Part shown: piece by piece, positions 8,441-15,331 of the stretch
How the letters are laid out: every line of letters starts with the position of its first letter
Numbering within the stretch: position 1 is the stretch's first letter
From: an uncultured Phascolarctobacterium sp.
Lineage (GTDB): Bacteria; Bacillota; Negativicutes; Acidaminococcales; Acidaminococcaceae
Reading direction: 5' to 3'
Length of the DNA: 21,977 bases
Assembly: GCA_900545535.1 (NCBI GenBank)
Contig: UQZN01000028.1
Location: 1-21,977, forward strand
The notes under the pieces: model-generated
What the model was told of the DNA's origin: nothing
Database searches by the model: none
The model's input: only the letters and a program-made list of their open reading frames with translations
Position numbers and translations under genes: made by a program

Positions 8441-9193
8441 TTATTTTAAAACTAAGCCTACCGGGCAATGATCACTGCCTGTAATATCCGCATAGATCAG
8501 ACTGTCTTCTATTCTGTCAGCCCATCTGTCGGAAACCAGCCAGTAGTCGATACGCCACCCGGCATTCTTTTCGCGTGCCTTGAACATATATGACCACCAG
8601 GTATAGGCACCCTCTTTTTCAGGATACAGATAACGGAAAGAATCTGTAAAACCAGCCGTTAGCAGTTCCGTCATTTTTGCCCTTTCTTCATCTGTAAAAC
8701 CGGCATTATTGCGATTAGTTTTCCAGTTTTTCAGATCGATCTCACGATGTGCGACATTAAGATCGCCGCAAACAAGAACAGGTTTCAGCTGATCGAGCTC
8801 CAATAGATACGCGCGGAACGCATCTTCCCAGACCTGTCTGTAGTCCAGCCGTTCTAAACCACGCTGCGAATTGGGGGTATACACATTGACCAGATAAAAA
8901 TCCTGATATTCGGCTGTAATAACCCGCCCTTCTTTATCGTGTTCCTCTATACCCAAACCATATGTCACGTTAAGCGGCTTGACCTTTGAAAACACAGCCG
9001 TCCCAGAATACCCTTTTTTTTCAGCGCTGTTCCAGTATTCCGCATATCCGGGAAAAACAAACTCCGCCTGTTCCCGCTGCATTTTTGTTTCCTGAACACA
9101 AAAAATATCTGCGTCGACGCTGTCCATAAATTCTTTAAAGCCCTTATTCATACAGGCCCGCAGCCCGTTAACATTCCAAGAAATCAATTTCAT
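8441..9193 (-). CDS. xth: exodeoxyribonuclease III / AP endonuclease
   Basis: A Mg-dependent AP endonuclease and 3'-repair exonuclease of the ExoIII/ExoA family, 250 residues, close to B. subtilis ExoA. Family motifs are present in order: SWNVNGLRA near the N-terminus, QETKMQ with the metal-binding Glu, the GDLNVAHREIDL catalytic block, WWSYMFKAREKNAGWRIDYWLVS and the C-terminal GSDHCPV with the catalytic Asp-His. The ATG at 9193 gives the canonical MKLISWNVNG start; an upstream ATG would add five residues with no better ribosome-binding site. It is the first gene of the xth-uvrB-uvrA-uvrC run, so base-excision and nucleotide-excision repair functions are probably cotranscribed here. Confidence 0.96.
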   Translation of the reverse strand: MKLISWNVNGLRACMNKGFKEFMDSVDADIFCVQETKMQREQAEFVFPGYAEYWNSAEKKGYSGTAVFSKVKPLNVTYGLGIEEHDKEGRVITAEYQDFYLVNVYTPNSQRGLERLDYRQVWEDAFRAYLLELDQLKPVLVCGDLNVAHREIDLKNWKTNRNNAGFTDEERAKMTELLTAGFTDSFRYLYPEKEGAYTWWSYMFKAREKNAGWRIDYWLVSDRWADRIEDSLIYADITGSDHCPVGLVLK

Positions 9194-9248
9194 AGCAACA
9201 CATCCCATCTGCAGCTTTAACTGCCTAAAAAAATTCTTTAATAGTAAT

Positions 9249-9277
9249 ATTTTATCATTTATCTTCGCTTTTTTAAA
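9249..9277 (-). promoter_or_regulatory. candidate promoter of the xth-uvrBAC operon
   Basis: On the minus strand TTTAAA (9272-9277) and TAAAAT (9249-9254) are separated by exactly 17 nt, a fair sigma-A-type match. The -10 lies about 55 nt before the xth start. No convincing LexA (CGAAC-N4-GTTCG) site overlaps it. Confidence 0.5.
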
Positions 9278-9324
9278 GATACTTTAACGAACATGCTTTG
9301 ACAATTTTGCAAACAAACGTACAC

Positions 9325-9356
9325 AAAAAAGCCCCGGCCTATAGGACCGGGGCTTT
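9325..9356 (-). terminator. Rho-independent terminator after the glycyl-radical mini-protein
   Basis: Bases 9328-9356 form a perfect 10-pair, GC-rich stem (AAAGCCCCGG pairing with CCGGGGCTTT), followed on the minus strand by TTTTTTG. It begins 12 nt beyond the gene ending at 9368. Confidence 0.93.
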
Positions 9357-9367
9357 GAAGCCTGATT

Positions 9368-9640
9368 TTATTGGATATGGGAAACTCTATCAGCAGCTTC
9401 TTTCTTCTTCGCATCATTGAAACGCGGCAAAGTACTGAGATAGCCGGTGATACGGCGCACACGCACGATAGTATCATAGTGAGGCTTAACAATTATATCG
9501 TTACCATCCAGCCCCAAATCCAAAGACAACAAGGTTTTATGAGGCATTACCTGTAATTGATTATCAAGATAAATGGCGGCTTCCTCTTGTGAGATCCCAT
9601 CCGCGCAATTAATTTTTATACCCTGTAATTCGTAAGTCAT
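9368..9640 (-). CDS. stand-alone class III RNR glycyl-radical-domain-like protein
   Basis: A 90-residue protein whose C-terminal third (residues 59-90) resembles the extreme C-terminus of anaerobic ribonucleotide reductase NrdD. The segment VRRITGYLS at 61-69 matches the glycyl-radical loop (RVCGYLG around Gly681 in E. coli NrdD), and it is followed by the RFNDAKKKEAADRVSH tail (73-88) typical of NrdD ends. The catalytic barrel and the Cys4 zinc site of NrdD are absent; there is one Cys (Cys12). The first 58 residues are not recognised. The ATG at 9640 is chosen for its AAGGAG site 9 nt upstream; a longer TTG-started frame is unlikely. It is monocistronic with a near-consensus promoter and strong terminator. 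By analogy with YfiD/GrcA, the spare part for pyruvate formate-lyase, it might supply or carry a radical glycine. The function is inferred. Confidence 0.72.
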   Translation of the reverse strand: MTYELQGIKINCADGISQEEAAIYLDNQLQVMPHKTLLSLDLGLDGNDIIVKPHYDTIVRVRRITGYLSTLPRFNDAKKKEAADRVSHIQ

Positions 9641-9675
9641 GTGAACCAGCTCCTTCAATAAAATTCCATGACCTA

Positions 9676-9704
9676 ATTATAAATCAATAATTATTATTTG
9701 TAAA
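9676..9704 (-). promoter_or_regulatory. strong promoter of the glycyl-radical mini-protein gene
   Basis: TTTACA (9699-9704) and TATAAT (9676-9681) on the minus strand, 17 nt apart, are almost full sigma-A consensus. They lie 36 nt before the ATG at 9640. Confidence 0.82.
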
Positions 9705-9782
9705 GCACTTTCTACAATATTTTGTGTTTATTTTTGTTATTAACATTTTTCGATACAACATTTAGTATCTCGTTTTATGTTT

Positions 9783-10358
9783 TCAACTAATGATCGGACG
9801 ATTCTCCATCAGGTTTACCTGCTTACTGATCGCCCACTTCATAGTTTCTTCCGGAGCGGTCTGATTGCCTAATTCTTTGATTTCATTTTCCCGGATCCGC
9901 TTTTTAGAAAATTTATCGCCGTTTCTCCGGTAAACATAAATATCAGCATTTAAAACTGTTTTTACATAGGTTGAGCTGTCTTCGTTACGCCAGAACATAC
10001 CCTGCACCATTTGCTCATACATATCGTGCACGATCACTAAAACTACAGCTTCTGCAGGTATCTCTTCCGCTATTTTACGCATAACGGACTGGTCTATATT
10101 ACGCTTGCCCTGCCCAGCAAAAATATTTTCAGCGGCCACCTTTTTCGGCCTGTCAGTATCCAGCAGCTTAAAATCAGGGAAATGGTATGCCCAGCGTACT
10201 GGTTCGCGCCACATTTTATAAACCTGCTGGCTCACGTTACCACTGTTATCAAAAACTATAAAAGCAGCAGGCTGATCAGCGAAAGCCGCAGCCGTATTAG
10301 GAATGACCGCTACAACAACTAATAAAACCGCCAGCAGCAGCCAGTTGATTTTCTTCAT
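9783..10358 (-). CDS. exported protein of unknown function
   Basis: A 191-residue protein beginning with a clear signal peptide: MKK, a hydrophobic core to about residue 22, and a likely cleavage in the TAAAFADQP region near 26-28. No lipobox cysteine is present. The mature part has a hydrophobic strand (FIVFDNSGNV), a Lys/Arg-rich middle, another strand (AVVLVIVHDMYEQ) and a late YVYRRNGDKFSKK segment, suggesting a compact alpha/beta domain. I do not recognise the family. The ATG at 10358 has AGGAGG 7 nt upstream; a longer TTG-started frame is rejected. It begins 14 nt after deoB, so it is probably the last gene of the udp-deoB unit. Nothing in the sequence ties it to nucleoside metabolism. 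Confidence 0.8.
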   Translation of the reverse strand: MKKINWLLLAVLLVVVAVIPNTAAAFADQPAAFIVFDNSGNVSQQVYKMWREPVRWAYHFPDFKLLDTDRPKKVAAENIFAGQGKRNIDQSVMRKIAEEIPAEAVVLVIVHDMYEQMVQGMFWRNEDSSTYVKTVLNADIYVYRRNGDKFSKKRIRENEIKELGNQTAPEETMKWAISKQVNLMENRPIIS

Positions 10359-10372
10359 AAGTATCCCTCCTG

Positions 10373-11602
10373 TCAACGCAAATCAGCAGCAGTCCCATTG
10401 GTAAGCCGCTCTATACCCAAGTGGTCAGCTATAGTCTGACCAATATCAGAAAAAGTGCGCATAGGAGTTAAAGCCTGGCTGACAACACCTTTTCCAAAAA
10501 ACAATACCGGGATTTTTTCACGTGTATGGTCACTGCCGCTCCAGGTAGGATCGCAGCCATGATCGGCTGTGATCAGCAACAAATCTTCCGGCTTTAGCAC
10601 CGCTAACATTTCCGGTAACCGTGTATCAAAATACTCCAGGCCTTCTCCGTAGCCCTTCGCATCGCGGCGATGCCCAAAGGAAGAGTCAAAATCCACAAAA
10701 TTCACGAATACCAGACTCTTATCGGGTGCTTCCCGCACAGCCTGTAAAGCCGTATCAAACAGCTTTTCCAGCCCGCTGGCAGGATAATGTTTTGTGATCC
10801 CGCGATGCGCAAAAATATCTGCTATTTTGCCAACGGCGTACACACTACCGCCAGCAGCTGTTAATTTATCAAGCAGGGTAGCTTCTGGCGCAGGTACAGC
10901 GTAGTCATGCCGGTTGCCTGTCCGCACGAAATCTTCCGCACAGTTGCCTACAAACGGCCTCGCTATAACACGCGCTATATGATAAGGCTTGACCAGTTCA
11001 TAGCAAATCTTACATAATTCATATAATCTATCCAGCCCGAAAGCTTCTTCATGTGCAGCAATTTGCAGAACGCTGTCTGCACTGGTATAAATAATTGGTT
11101 TACCGGTCTGTAAATGCTCTTCGCCAAGTTCTTTGATTATTTCCGTTCCTGATGCGTGCTTCTCACCCAATACGCCCGGCAAATTTCCCTGTTTGATGAT
11201 CTCCTCGACCAGTTCTTCCGGAAAACATTTCGGCTGCTGCGGAAAATAGCCCCAATCGAAAAGTACAGGCACGCCCGCGATTTCCCAGTGTCCGCTCAGC
11301 GTATCTTTGCCATGGCTTATTTCCTCCGCACAGGTATACGCAGCATTGATCCTGCTGTCATCACTACTTAAAGGATGCGCCAGCTTCTGTCCACGGCTGA
11401 GCTCCGCCGCTCCAGCAAGTCCCAGTCCTGCCAAATTGGGAAGACGTAAATAATCAGGGCTGCCATCCGCCTTTCTGCGGTTTACTGCCATCCACTCGCA
11501 GATATGCCCTAACGTATCCGCACCGCTGTCGCCAAATTTTTCAGCATCATGGGCAGAGCCGATACCAAAAGAATCTAATAATAAAATTATGCTTCTTGCC
11601 AT
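10373..11602 (-). CDS. deoB: phosphopentomutase (DeoB)
   Basis: Interconverts ribose (or deoxyribose) 1-phosphate and the 5-phosphate, linking nucleoside breakdown to central sugar metabolism. It has 409 residues, within the normal range. It belongs to the alkaline-phosphatase-like metalloenzymes: the N-terminal LLDSFGIGSAHD supplies a metal-binding Asp, DTLSGHWEIAG carries the region around the phosphorylated Thr, and ITADHGCDPTW followed by GSDHTREKIPVL gives the C-terminal metal ligands. It starts 1 nt after the udp stop codon, so translation is coupled. Udp yields ribose 1-phosphate from uridine, which this enzyme then converts, so the two genes form a two-step salvage path. Confidence 0.97.
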   Translation of the reverse strand: MARSIILLLDSFGIGSAHDAEKFGDSGADTLGHICEWMAVNRRKADGSPDYLRLPNLAGLGLAGAAELSRGQKLAHPLSSDDSRINAAYTCAEEISHGKDTLSGHWEIAGVPVLFDWGYFPQQPKCFPEELVEEIIKQGNLPGVLGEKHASGTEIIKELGEEHLQTGKPIIYTSADSVLQIAAHEEAFGLDRLYELCKICYELVKPYHIARVIARPFVGNCAEDFVRTGNRHDYAVPAPEATLLDKLTAAGGSVYAVGKIADIFAHRGITKHYPASGLEKLFDTALQAVREAPDKSLVFVNFVDFDSSFGHRRDAKGYGEGLEYFDTRLPEMLAVLKPEDLLLITADHGCDPTWSGSDHTREKIPVLFFGKGVVSQALTPMRTFSDIGQTIADHLGIERLTNGTAADLR

Positions 11603-11603
11603 A

Positions 11604-12395
11604 TTATTTACCTGCCTTTATCAAATCCCGCAAAGCCTGTTTTACTACACTCTGAAATCTTTGCGAAGCCAGCGCGTAAGTTTCCGGCGGCGCAACCTGC
11701 TCACTGTCGGTCCTTTTAGCAACAACACCACAGATCGAAGCTGCTTTTAACCCAAAACTCTGCGCTACAATAAACAAGGCCGCAGTTTCCATCTCATAAT
11801 TTAAAGCCCCTAACGCCTGCCACTCCTGCAGACTTCCCTGCAAAGTTTTTCTTACATAGCCTGTATAACTGTCATACCGTTCCTGCCCCGGCCAAAAAGT
11901 ATCGCTGGAAACAGAAATGCCTGTATGATAAGGAACACCCAGCTTTGCCGCTGCCTGCTGCAGGGCAAGTGTCAATTCGAACGAAGCTACTGCCGGAAAA
12001 TTCACCGGCGCATAATGCTGTGAGGTCCCCTCTAAACGTACCGCAGCTTTATTGATAACAACATCACCAAGTTCTACCTTGGGCTGAATGGAGCCGGTAG
12101 TCCCGACACGAATAAAATTTTTTATACCTATACGGGCCAGCTCTTCCATCCCGATAGCTACAGAAGGACCGCCCATGCCAGTAGAGCAAACCAGTACCGC
12201 TGTGCCGTCAACATCTGCCAGCCAGCTTGTATATTCACGATGACAACCCACGGGTTCAGCCGCCCCAAGGGCTTTAGCCAACGCTTCAACGCGTCCTGGA
12301 TCGCCCGGAAGCAAAGCATATTCCGCTCCTTTGATCATGTCTACAGAAAGACCGATATGATAAAGAATCTCATCAGGCGCCGCTGTATTTCCCAT
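11604..12395 (-). CDS. udp: uridine phosphorylase
   Basis: Cleaves uridine with phosphate to uracil and ribose 1-phosphate in the cytosol. The 263 residues follow E. coli Udp closely throughout: LLPGDPGRVE near residue 28, HREYTSW, CSTGMGGPS (phosphate site), RVGTTGSIQP, the SSDTFWPGQERYDSY block specific to the uridine-type enzymes, and NYEMETAALF with the ribose-binding Glu. These features favour Udp over purine nucleoside phosphorylase DeoD. The ATG at 12395 has GAGG 7 nt upstream. It is the first gene of a unit with deoB and the exported protein, placed just after the terminator of the pyrR operon. No confident promoter was found in 12419-12490, but an 11-bp palindrome lies there. Confidence 0.93.
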   Translation of the reverse strand: MGNTAAPDEILYHIGLSVDMIKGAEYALLPGDPGRVEALAKALGAAEPVGCHREYTSWLADVDGTAVLVCSTGMGGPSVAIGMEELARIGIKNFIRVGTTGSIQPKVELGDVVINKAAVRLEGTSQHYAPVNFPAVASFELTLALQQAAAKLGVPYHTGISVSSDTFWPGQERYDSYTGYVRKTLQGSLQEWQALGALNYEMETAALFIVAQSFGLKAASICGVVAKRTDSEQVAPPETYALASQRFQSVVKQALRDLIKAGK

Positions 12396-12494
12396 TTTTC
12401 TGCCTCACTTTCTCAACAACAGATTTATATCTAATTTATGTATTCGCCATTTTTATACTTGCTCCTGCAAAAAAATATTACAGTAATGTGAAAT

Positions 12495-12524
12495 AAAAAA
12501 CTGCCGCAGCAAATGCTGCGGCAG
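12495..12524 (-). terminator. Rho-independent terminator of the lspA-rluD-pyrR-LUD operon
   Basis: Bases 12501-12524 form a perfect 10-pair stem (CTGCCGCAGC with GCTGCGGCAG, ATTT loop on the minus strand), followed by TTTTTT. It starts 9 nt beyond the LUD gene stop. Confidence 0.95.
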
Positions 12525-12532
12525 TAATATAC

Positions 12533-13177
12533 TCAATAGCCCAAGTTCTCGCCAACCAGGATCACTTTGATTTTTCCTGCTGGTTTACAGCGTCTGGTCG
12601 TCAAGATGTAATTGCAAATACAGTCAGGCGAGTTGCAATCTGCGCATAAGCCTGTTTCTATACAGGGAGTTTTAAGCTGCGGGAAACGATGCGTATTGAT
12701 CGGCGCTGCGATCATCCGCGCCCGTGCCAAGGCGTCAGCCTGCGTTTTAACGAGCTTGTTGACACCTGCGACAACGATCACGCTTTTAGGTCCGTAAACC
12801 ATCGCTGCCACACGATTACCAGTTCCGTCAATATTGACAAGCTGTCCATCTTCACTGATAGCGTTACTGCTCATCAAAAAAGTATCGCACAGCAGCGCCT
12901 GACGCAGTAAATCAGTTCTCTGTTCCGGCGTTTCTGCCGTCTCACGGTCAATGATCTTATAACGTCCGCTGCGCATTACTTCCAGCAGGCCGATTTCCTG
13001 GATACTGACGGAGCCACCCCAGGAAACTACATCCTCCGCCGGGATAAGTTCCAATGCTTTAGCCAAAGCTGCAGCTTTGTCCTCACAATAATAAGCTTCA
13101 AAACCACGTCTTTCCAGATTTTTCAAAACTGTTTTACACGCAGCTTCACTGCGCGATTTGATAGGAGTTTTTGTCAT
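12533..13177 (-). CDS. LUD-domain protein (LutC/YkgG-like, DUF162)
   Basis: A 214-residue single-domain member of the LUD family, named for the lactate-utilisation proteins LutB/LutC. Typical features: the WGGSVSIQEIGL loop near residue 56, MSSNAISEDGQLVNIDGTGNRVAAM near 100-125, and VIVVAGVNKLV. A cysteine-rich segment near the end (C-x4-C-x2-C-x4-C-x-C in GLCADCNSPDCICN, residues about 177-190) recurs in the anaerobe-type subfamily and could bind a metal. No LutA or LutB partner is adjacent, so a lactate role is not supported here. The start ATG has AGAGG upstream. It is the last gene of the lspA-rluD-pyrR operon, 12 nt after pyrR. Confidence 0.88.
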   Translation of the reverse strand: MTKTPIKSRSEAACKTVLKNLERRGFEAYYCEDKAAALAKALELIPAEDVVSWGGSVSIQEIGLLEVMRSGRYKIIDRETAETPEQRTDLLRQALLCDTFLMSSNAISEDGQLVNIDGTGNRVAAMVYGPKSVIVVAGVNKLVKTQADALARARMIAAPINTHRFPQLKTPCIETGLCADCNSPDCICNYILTTRRCKPAGKIKVILVGENLGY

Positions 13178-13189
13178 TATGCTCACCTC

Positions 13190-13744
13190 TTATTCTGCAA
13201 CGACTTCCCCTATAAATACTTCATCGATCCCATCATGTTCTTTCAGCGTAACCTCGATAGTTTCTTTATGAGCTGTCGGTACATTTTTCCCGACAAAGTC
13301 GGCACGGATAGGCAGTTCTTTATGGCCACGGTCAATCAGCACTGCCAACTGGATGGCGCGGGGACGTCCCATATCAATGACTGCGTCCAACGCCGCTCTG
13401 ATCGTGCGTCCGGTATAGAGCACATCATCTACTAAAACGATGATCTTACCATTCAGGTCAAAATCAATATCCGTTCCGTGGACAACAGGATTATACCCCA
13501 ATGTAGACAGGTCATCACGGTATAAGGTAATGTCGAGCATCCCCACTTCTACTTTTACGCCTTCAATGGTTTCAATCTCCTGAGCGATCCTTTGCGCCAG
13601 CGGTACACCACGAGTGCGGATACCAACAAGCACAACATTCCCGACACCCTTGTTTTTTTCAATAATTTCATGGGCAATACGTACCAGGGCACGGCGCATG
13701 CCGTCACTGTCCATAATTACGTTTTTCTTAACAACTTTACTCAT
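13190..13744 (-). CDS. pyrR: PyrR, pyrimidine operon regulator / uracil phosphoribosyltransferase
   Basis: A bifunctional protein: it binds UMP and pyr mRNA to promote attenuation of pyrimidine genes, and also converts uracil plus PRPP to UMP. It has 184 residues, close to B. subtilis PyrR. The PRPP-binding signature VLVDDVLYTGRT is at about residues 103-114, preceded by VGIRTRGVPLAQRI, and the C-terminal VTLKEHDGIDEV is family-typical. The ATG at 13744 follows GAGGTGA; a GTG 9 nt upstream is rejected because it would sit on the Shine-Dalgarno. No pyr biosynthetic genes or PyrR-binding hairpin are in the window, so its mRNA targets are elsewhere. Its operon position after rluD is common in Firmicutes. 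Confidence 0.96.
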   Translation of the reverse strand: MSKVVKKNVIMDSDGMRRALVRIAHEIIEKNKGVGNVVLVGIRTRGVPLAQRIAQEIETIEGVKVEVGMLDITLYRDDLSTLGYNPVVHGTDIDFDLNGKIIVLVDDVLYTGRTIRAALDAVIDMGRPRAIQLAVLIDRGHKELPIRADFVGKNVPTAHKETIEVTLKEHDGIDEVFIGEVVAE

Positions 13745-13765
13745 GCTGCTCACCTCAAATTGTTT

Positions 13766-14710
13766 TTAAAATTGACCGTTGCGTAAACGGGTAATGATCT
13801 TCTGCATGTCTTCCGGTATCATGGCCTCAAAATGCAGGCGTTCTCCGGTACGCGGATGCGTAAATTCAAGCACCTGCGAATGCAGTGCCTGCCCATTGAT
13901 TGCAAATGGCACCTTCATGGGTGAATATTTAGGATCGCCCACCAGTGGATAACCTAAATATTCCATGTGGACACGTATCTGATGTGTGCGCCCAGTCCTT
14001 AGACGGCAGCGGACAATAGTGAAACGGCCAAAACGCTCCAGCACTTCATAATCAGTTACCGCGTCACGACCGCCGGCCTGTATTACACTCATCTTTTTAC
14101 GGTCGTTTTTATCACGGGCAATCTGGGCTGAAACAGTACCACTGTCATCTCTGACATTGCCCCTGACTATCGCAATATATGAACGCCGGGCAGTTTTACT
14201 TTGGATCTGTTCCGACAGCGATATATGGGCAGCATCATTCTTAGCTACAATCATGATACCGGAGGTGTCTTTATCCAGACGGTGTACAATGCCCGGTCTG
14301 ATAACATTATTTATCCCTGACAGGTTTTGGCAATGATAAAGCAGAGCATTAACAAGCGTACCGGTATAGTTGCCCGGTGCCGGATGTACTACCATGCCGC
14401 GCTTTTTATTGATAACTACGACATCTTCATCTTCAAAAATAATATCTAGAGGAATATTCTCCGGTTGGATTTCCAAGGGTTCTGGTTCTGGCAGCGCAAC
14501 TGCAAATTCGTCGCCAGCCCTTACTTTATAGTTGGCTTTAAGTACTTTTGTTCCCCGTACTACGCGGCCATCCTCCAGCAATTTCTGCATATTAGAACGC
14601 GAAACATCCAACTTCATAGCCAGATAGATATCCAGCCGCTGCCCTGCGTCTTCTTCTGCCGCAATAATCTTTTCTACTTCTCCAGTATTTCCGTCTGTAT
14701 TAAATTCCAT
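13766..14710 (-). CDS. rluD: RluA/RluD-family 23S rRNA pseudouridine synthase
   Basis: Isomerises specific uridines, most likely in 23S rRNA helix 69 if it is a true RluD equivalent. It has 314 residues. It opens with an S4-type RNA-binding domain (SRSNMQKLLEDGRV near residues 37-50), followed by the catalytic domain with GIVHRLDKDTSGIMIV, in which the Asp of HRLDKDTSG is the catalytic residue, then GRTHQIRVH and GYPLVGDPKY. The ATG at 14710 lies inside the end of lspA (37-nt overlap). A TTG 24 nt further upstream is the only longer start and is less likely. It is called RluD because lspA-rluD neighbourhood is conserved, but paralogues of this family are hard to separate by eye. Confidence 0.9.
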   Translation of the reverse strand: MEFNTDGNTGEVEKIIAAEEDAGQRLDIYLAMKLDVSRSNMQKLLEDGRVVRGTKVLKANYKVRAGDEFAVALPEPEPLEIQPENIPLDIIFEDEDVVVINKKRGMVVHPAPGNYTGTLVNALLYHCQNLSGINNVIRPGIVHRLDKDTSGIMIVAKNDAAHISLSEQIQSKTARRSYIAIVRGNVRDDSGTVSAQIARDKNDRKKMSVIQAGGRDAVTDYEVLERFGRFTIVRCRLRTGRTHQIRVHMEYLGYPLVGDPKYSPMKVPFAINGQALHSQVLEFTHPRTGERLHFEAMIPEDMQKIITRLRNGQF

Positions 14711-15117
14711 ATAATAAGACCAACTCCTACACAAATCGCAATATCAGCCACATTAAAAATCGGCCAGATACGAAAATCAAAAAAATCTACGACCATACCG
14801 TTAACCGATCTATCAATCAAATTCCCCACGGCACCACCGATAAAAAGTGCAGTTCCAGCACGTACACATAAGGGTTCTGCCAAGATCTCTTTTCTGAACC
14901 ACCAAACTATGAGCAGTACCAGCAAAGCTACACCAATAAAAAAAGTACGGCTATGCGCAAACATGCCAAAGGCAGCGCCGGGATTAAGAATATAAGTTAA
15001 ATGAAAAATGTTGGGAATGACGGGGATACTTTGACCCTCCGTCATCATGGCAACAACGATATATTTTGTCAATTGGTCAAGCACAACGACTAATGCCGCC
15101 AGCCAAATCAAGATCAT
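14674..15117 (-). CDS. lspA: lipoprotein signal peptidase (LspA)
   Basis: The inner-membrane aspartic protease that removes signal peptides from diacylated prolipoproteins. It has 147 residues, slightly short but normal for Firmicutes. Four membrane helices can be traced (about residues 2-21, 58-77, 84-104 and 124-142). Conserved boxes are DQLTKY near residue 14, NPGAAFG, and the two catalytic aspartates in GNLIDR (about 102) and FNVAD (about 124). An AGGAG site precedes the ATG. It is the first gene of the operon, with a consensus promoter at 15153-15181. Confidence 0.96.
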   Translation of the reverse strand: MILIWLAALVVVLDQLTKYIVVAMMTEGQSIPVIPNIFHLTYILNPGAAFGMFAHSRTFFIGVALLVLLIVWWFRKEILAEPLCVRAGTALFIGGAVGNLIDRSVNGMVVDFFDFRIWPIFNVADIAICVGVGLIIWNLIQTEILEK

Positions 15118-15152
15118 AAATTGCTCCTATATTTATAAAAATTACTCTTATT

Positions 15153-15181
15153 ATTATACCTGTAAAATCATCTTTTTTCAA
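15153..15181 (-). promoter_or_regulatory. promoter of the lspA-rluD-pyrR-LUD operon
   Basis: TTGAAA (15176-15181) and TATAAT (15153-15158) on the minus strand, 17 nt apart, lie 36 nt before the lspA start. This is a near-consensus sigma-A promoter. Confidence 0.82.
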
Positions 15182-15283
15182 TGATTTACTGCCATACCAT
15201 CAGCAGATACACTTATAGAGGCAACCAAAACAGTTGAAATATATATTTTTTTACATTTATACATAAATAACTTCAGTGCGCCT

Positions 15284-15318
15284 ATGTAAAAGACCCGGCA
15301 CCAAATAGTACCGGGTCT
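15284..15318 (-). terminator. Rho-independent terminator after acyl-CoA dehydrogenase
   Basis: Bases 15291-15318 form an 11-pair stem (AGACCCGGTAC with GTGCCGGGTCT, one G-T pair), followed on the minus strand by TTTTACA. It starts 14 nt past the dehydrogenase stop. Confidence 0.88.
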
Positions 15319-15331
15319 CATAAATAAATTA

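Noticed and set aside
9288..9300. CGAAC half-site upstream of the xth-uvrBAC operon as a LexA box
   Set aside because: The second half (TTTGA in place of GTTCG) matches poorly, and the site lies upstream of the -35. Not enough to claim SOS control.
9745..9775. Small inverted repeat (GATAC/GTATC) after the exported-protein gene as a terminator
   Set aside because: The stem is only 5-6 bp, and on the transcribed minus strand it is followed by A residues rather than T.
10373..12395. Reading the first gene of the deoB unit as purine nucleoside phosphorylase
   Set aside because: The SSDTFWPGQERYDSY and GTSQHYAP segments match uridine phosphorylase rather than DeoD.
14465..14995. A 176-codon plus-strand frame
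   Set aside because: It is antisense to rluD and lspA, both complete with catalytic motifs.
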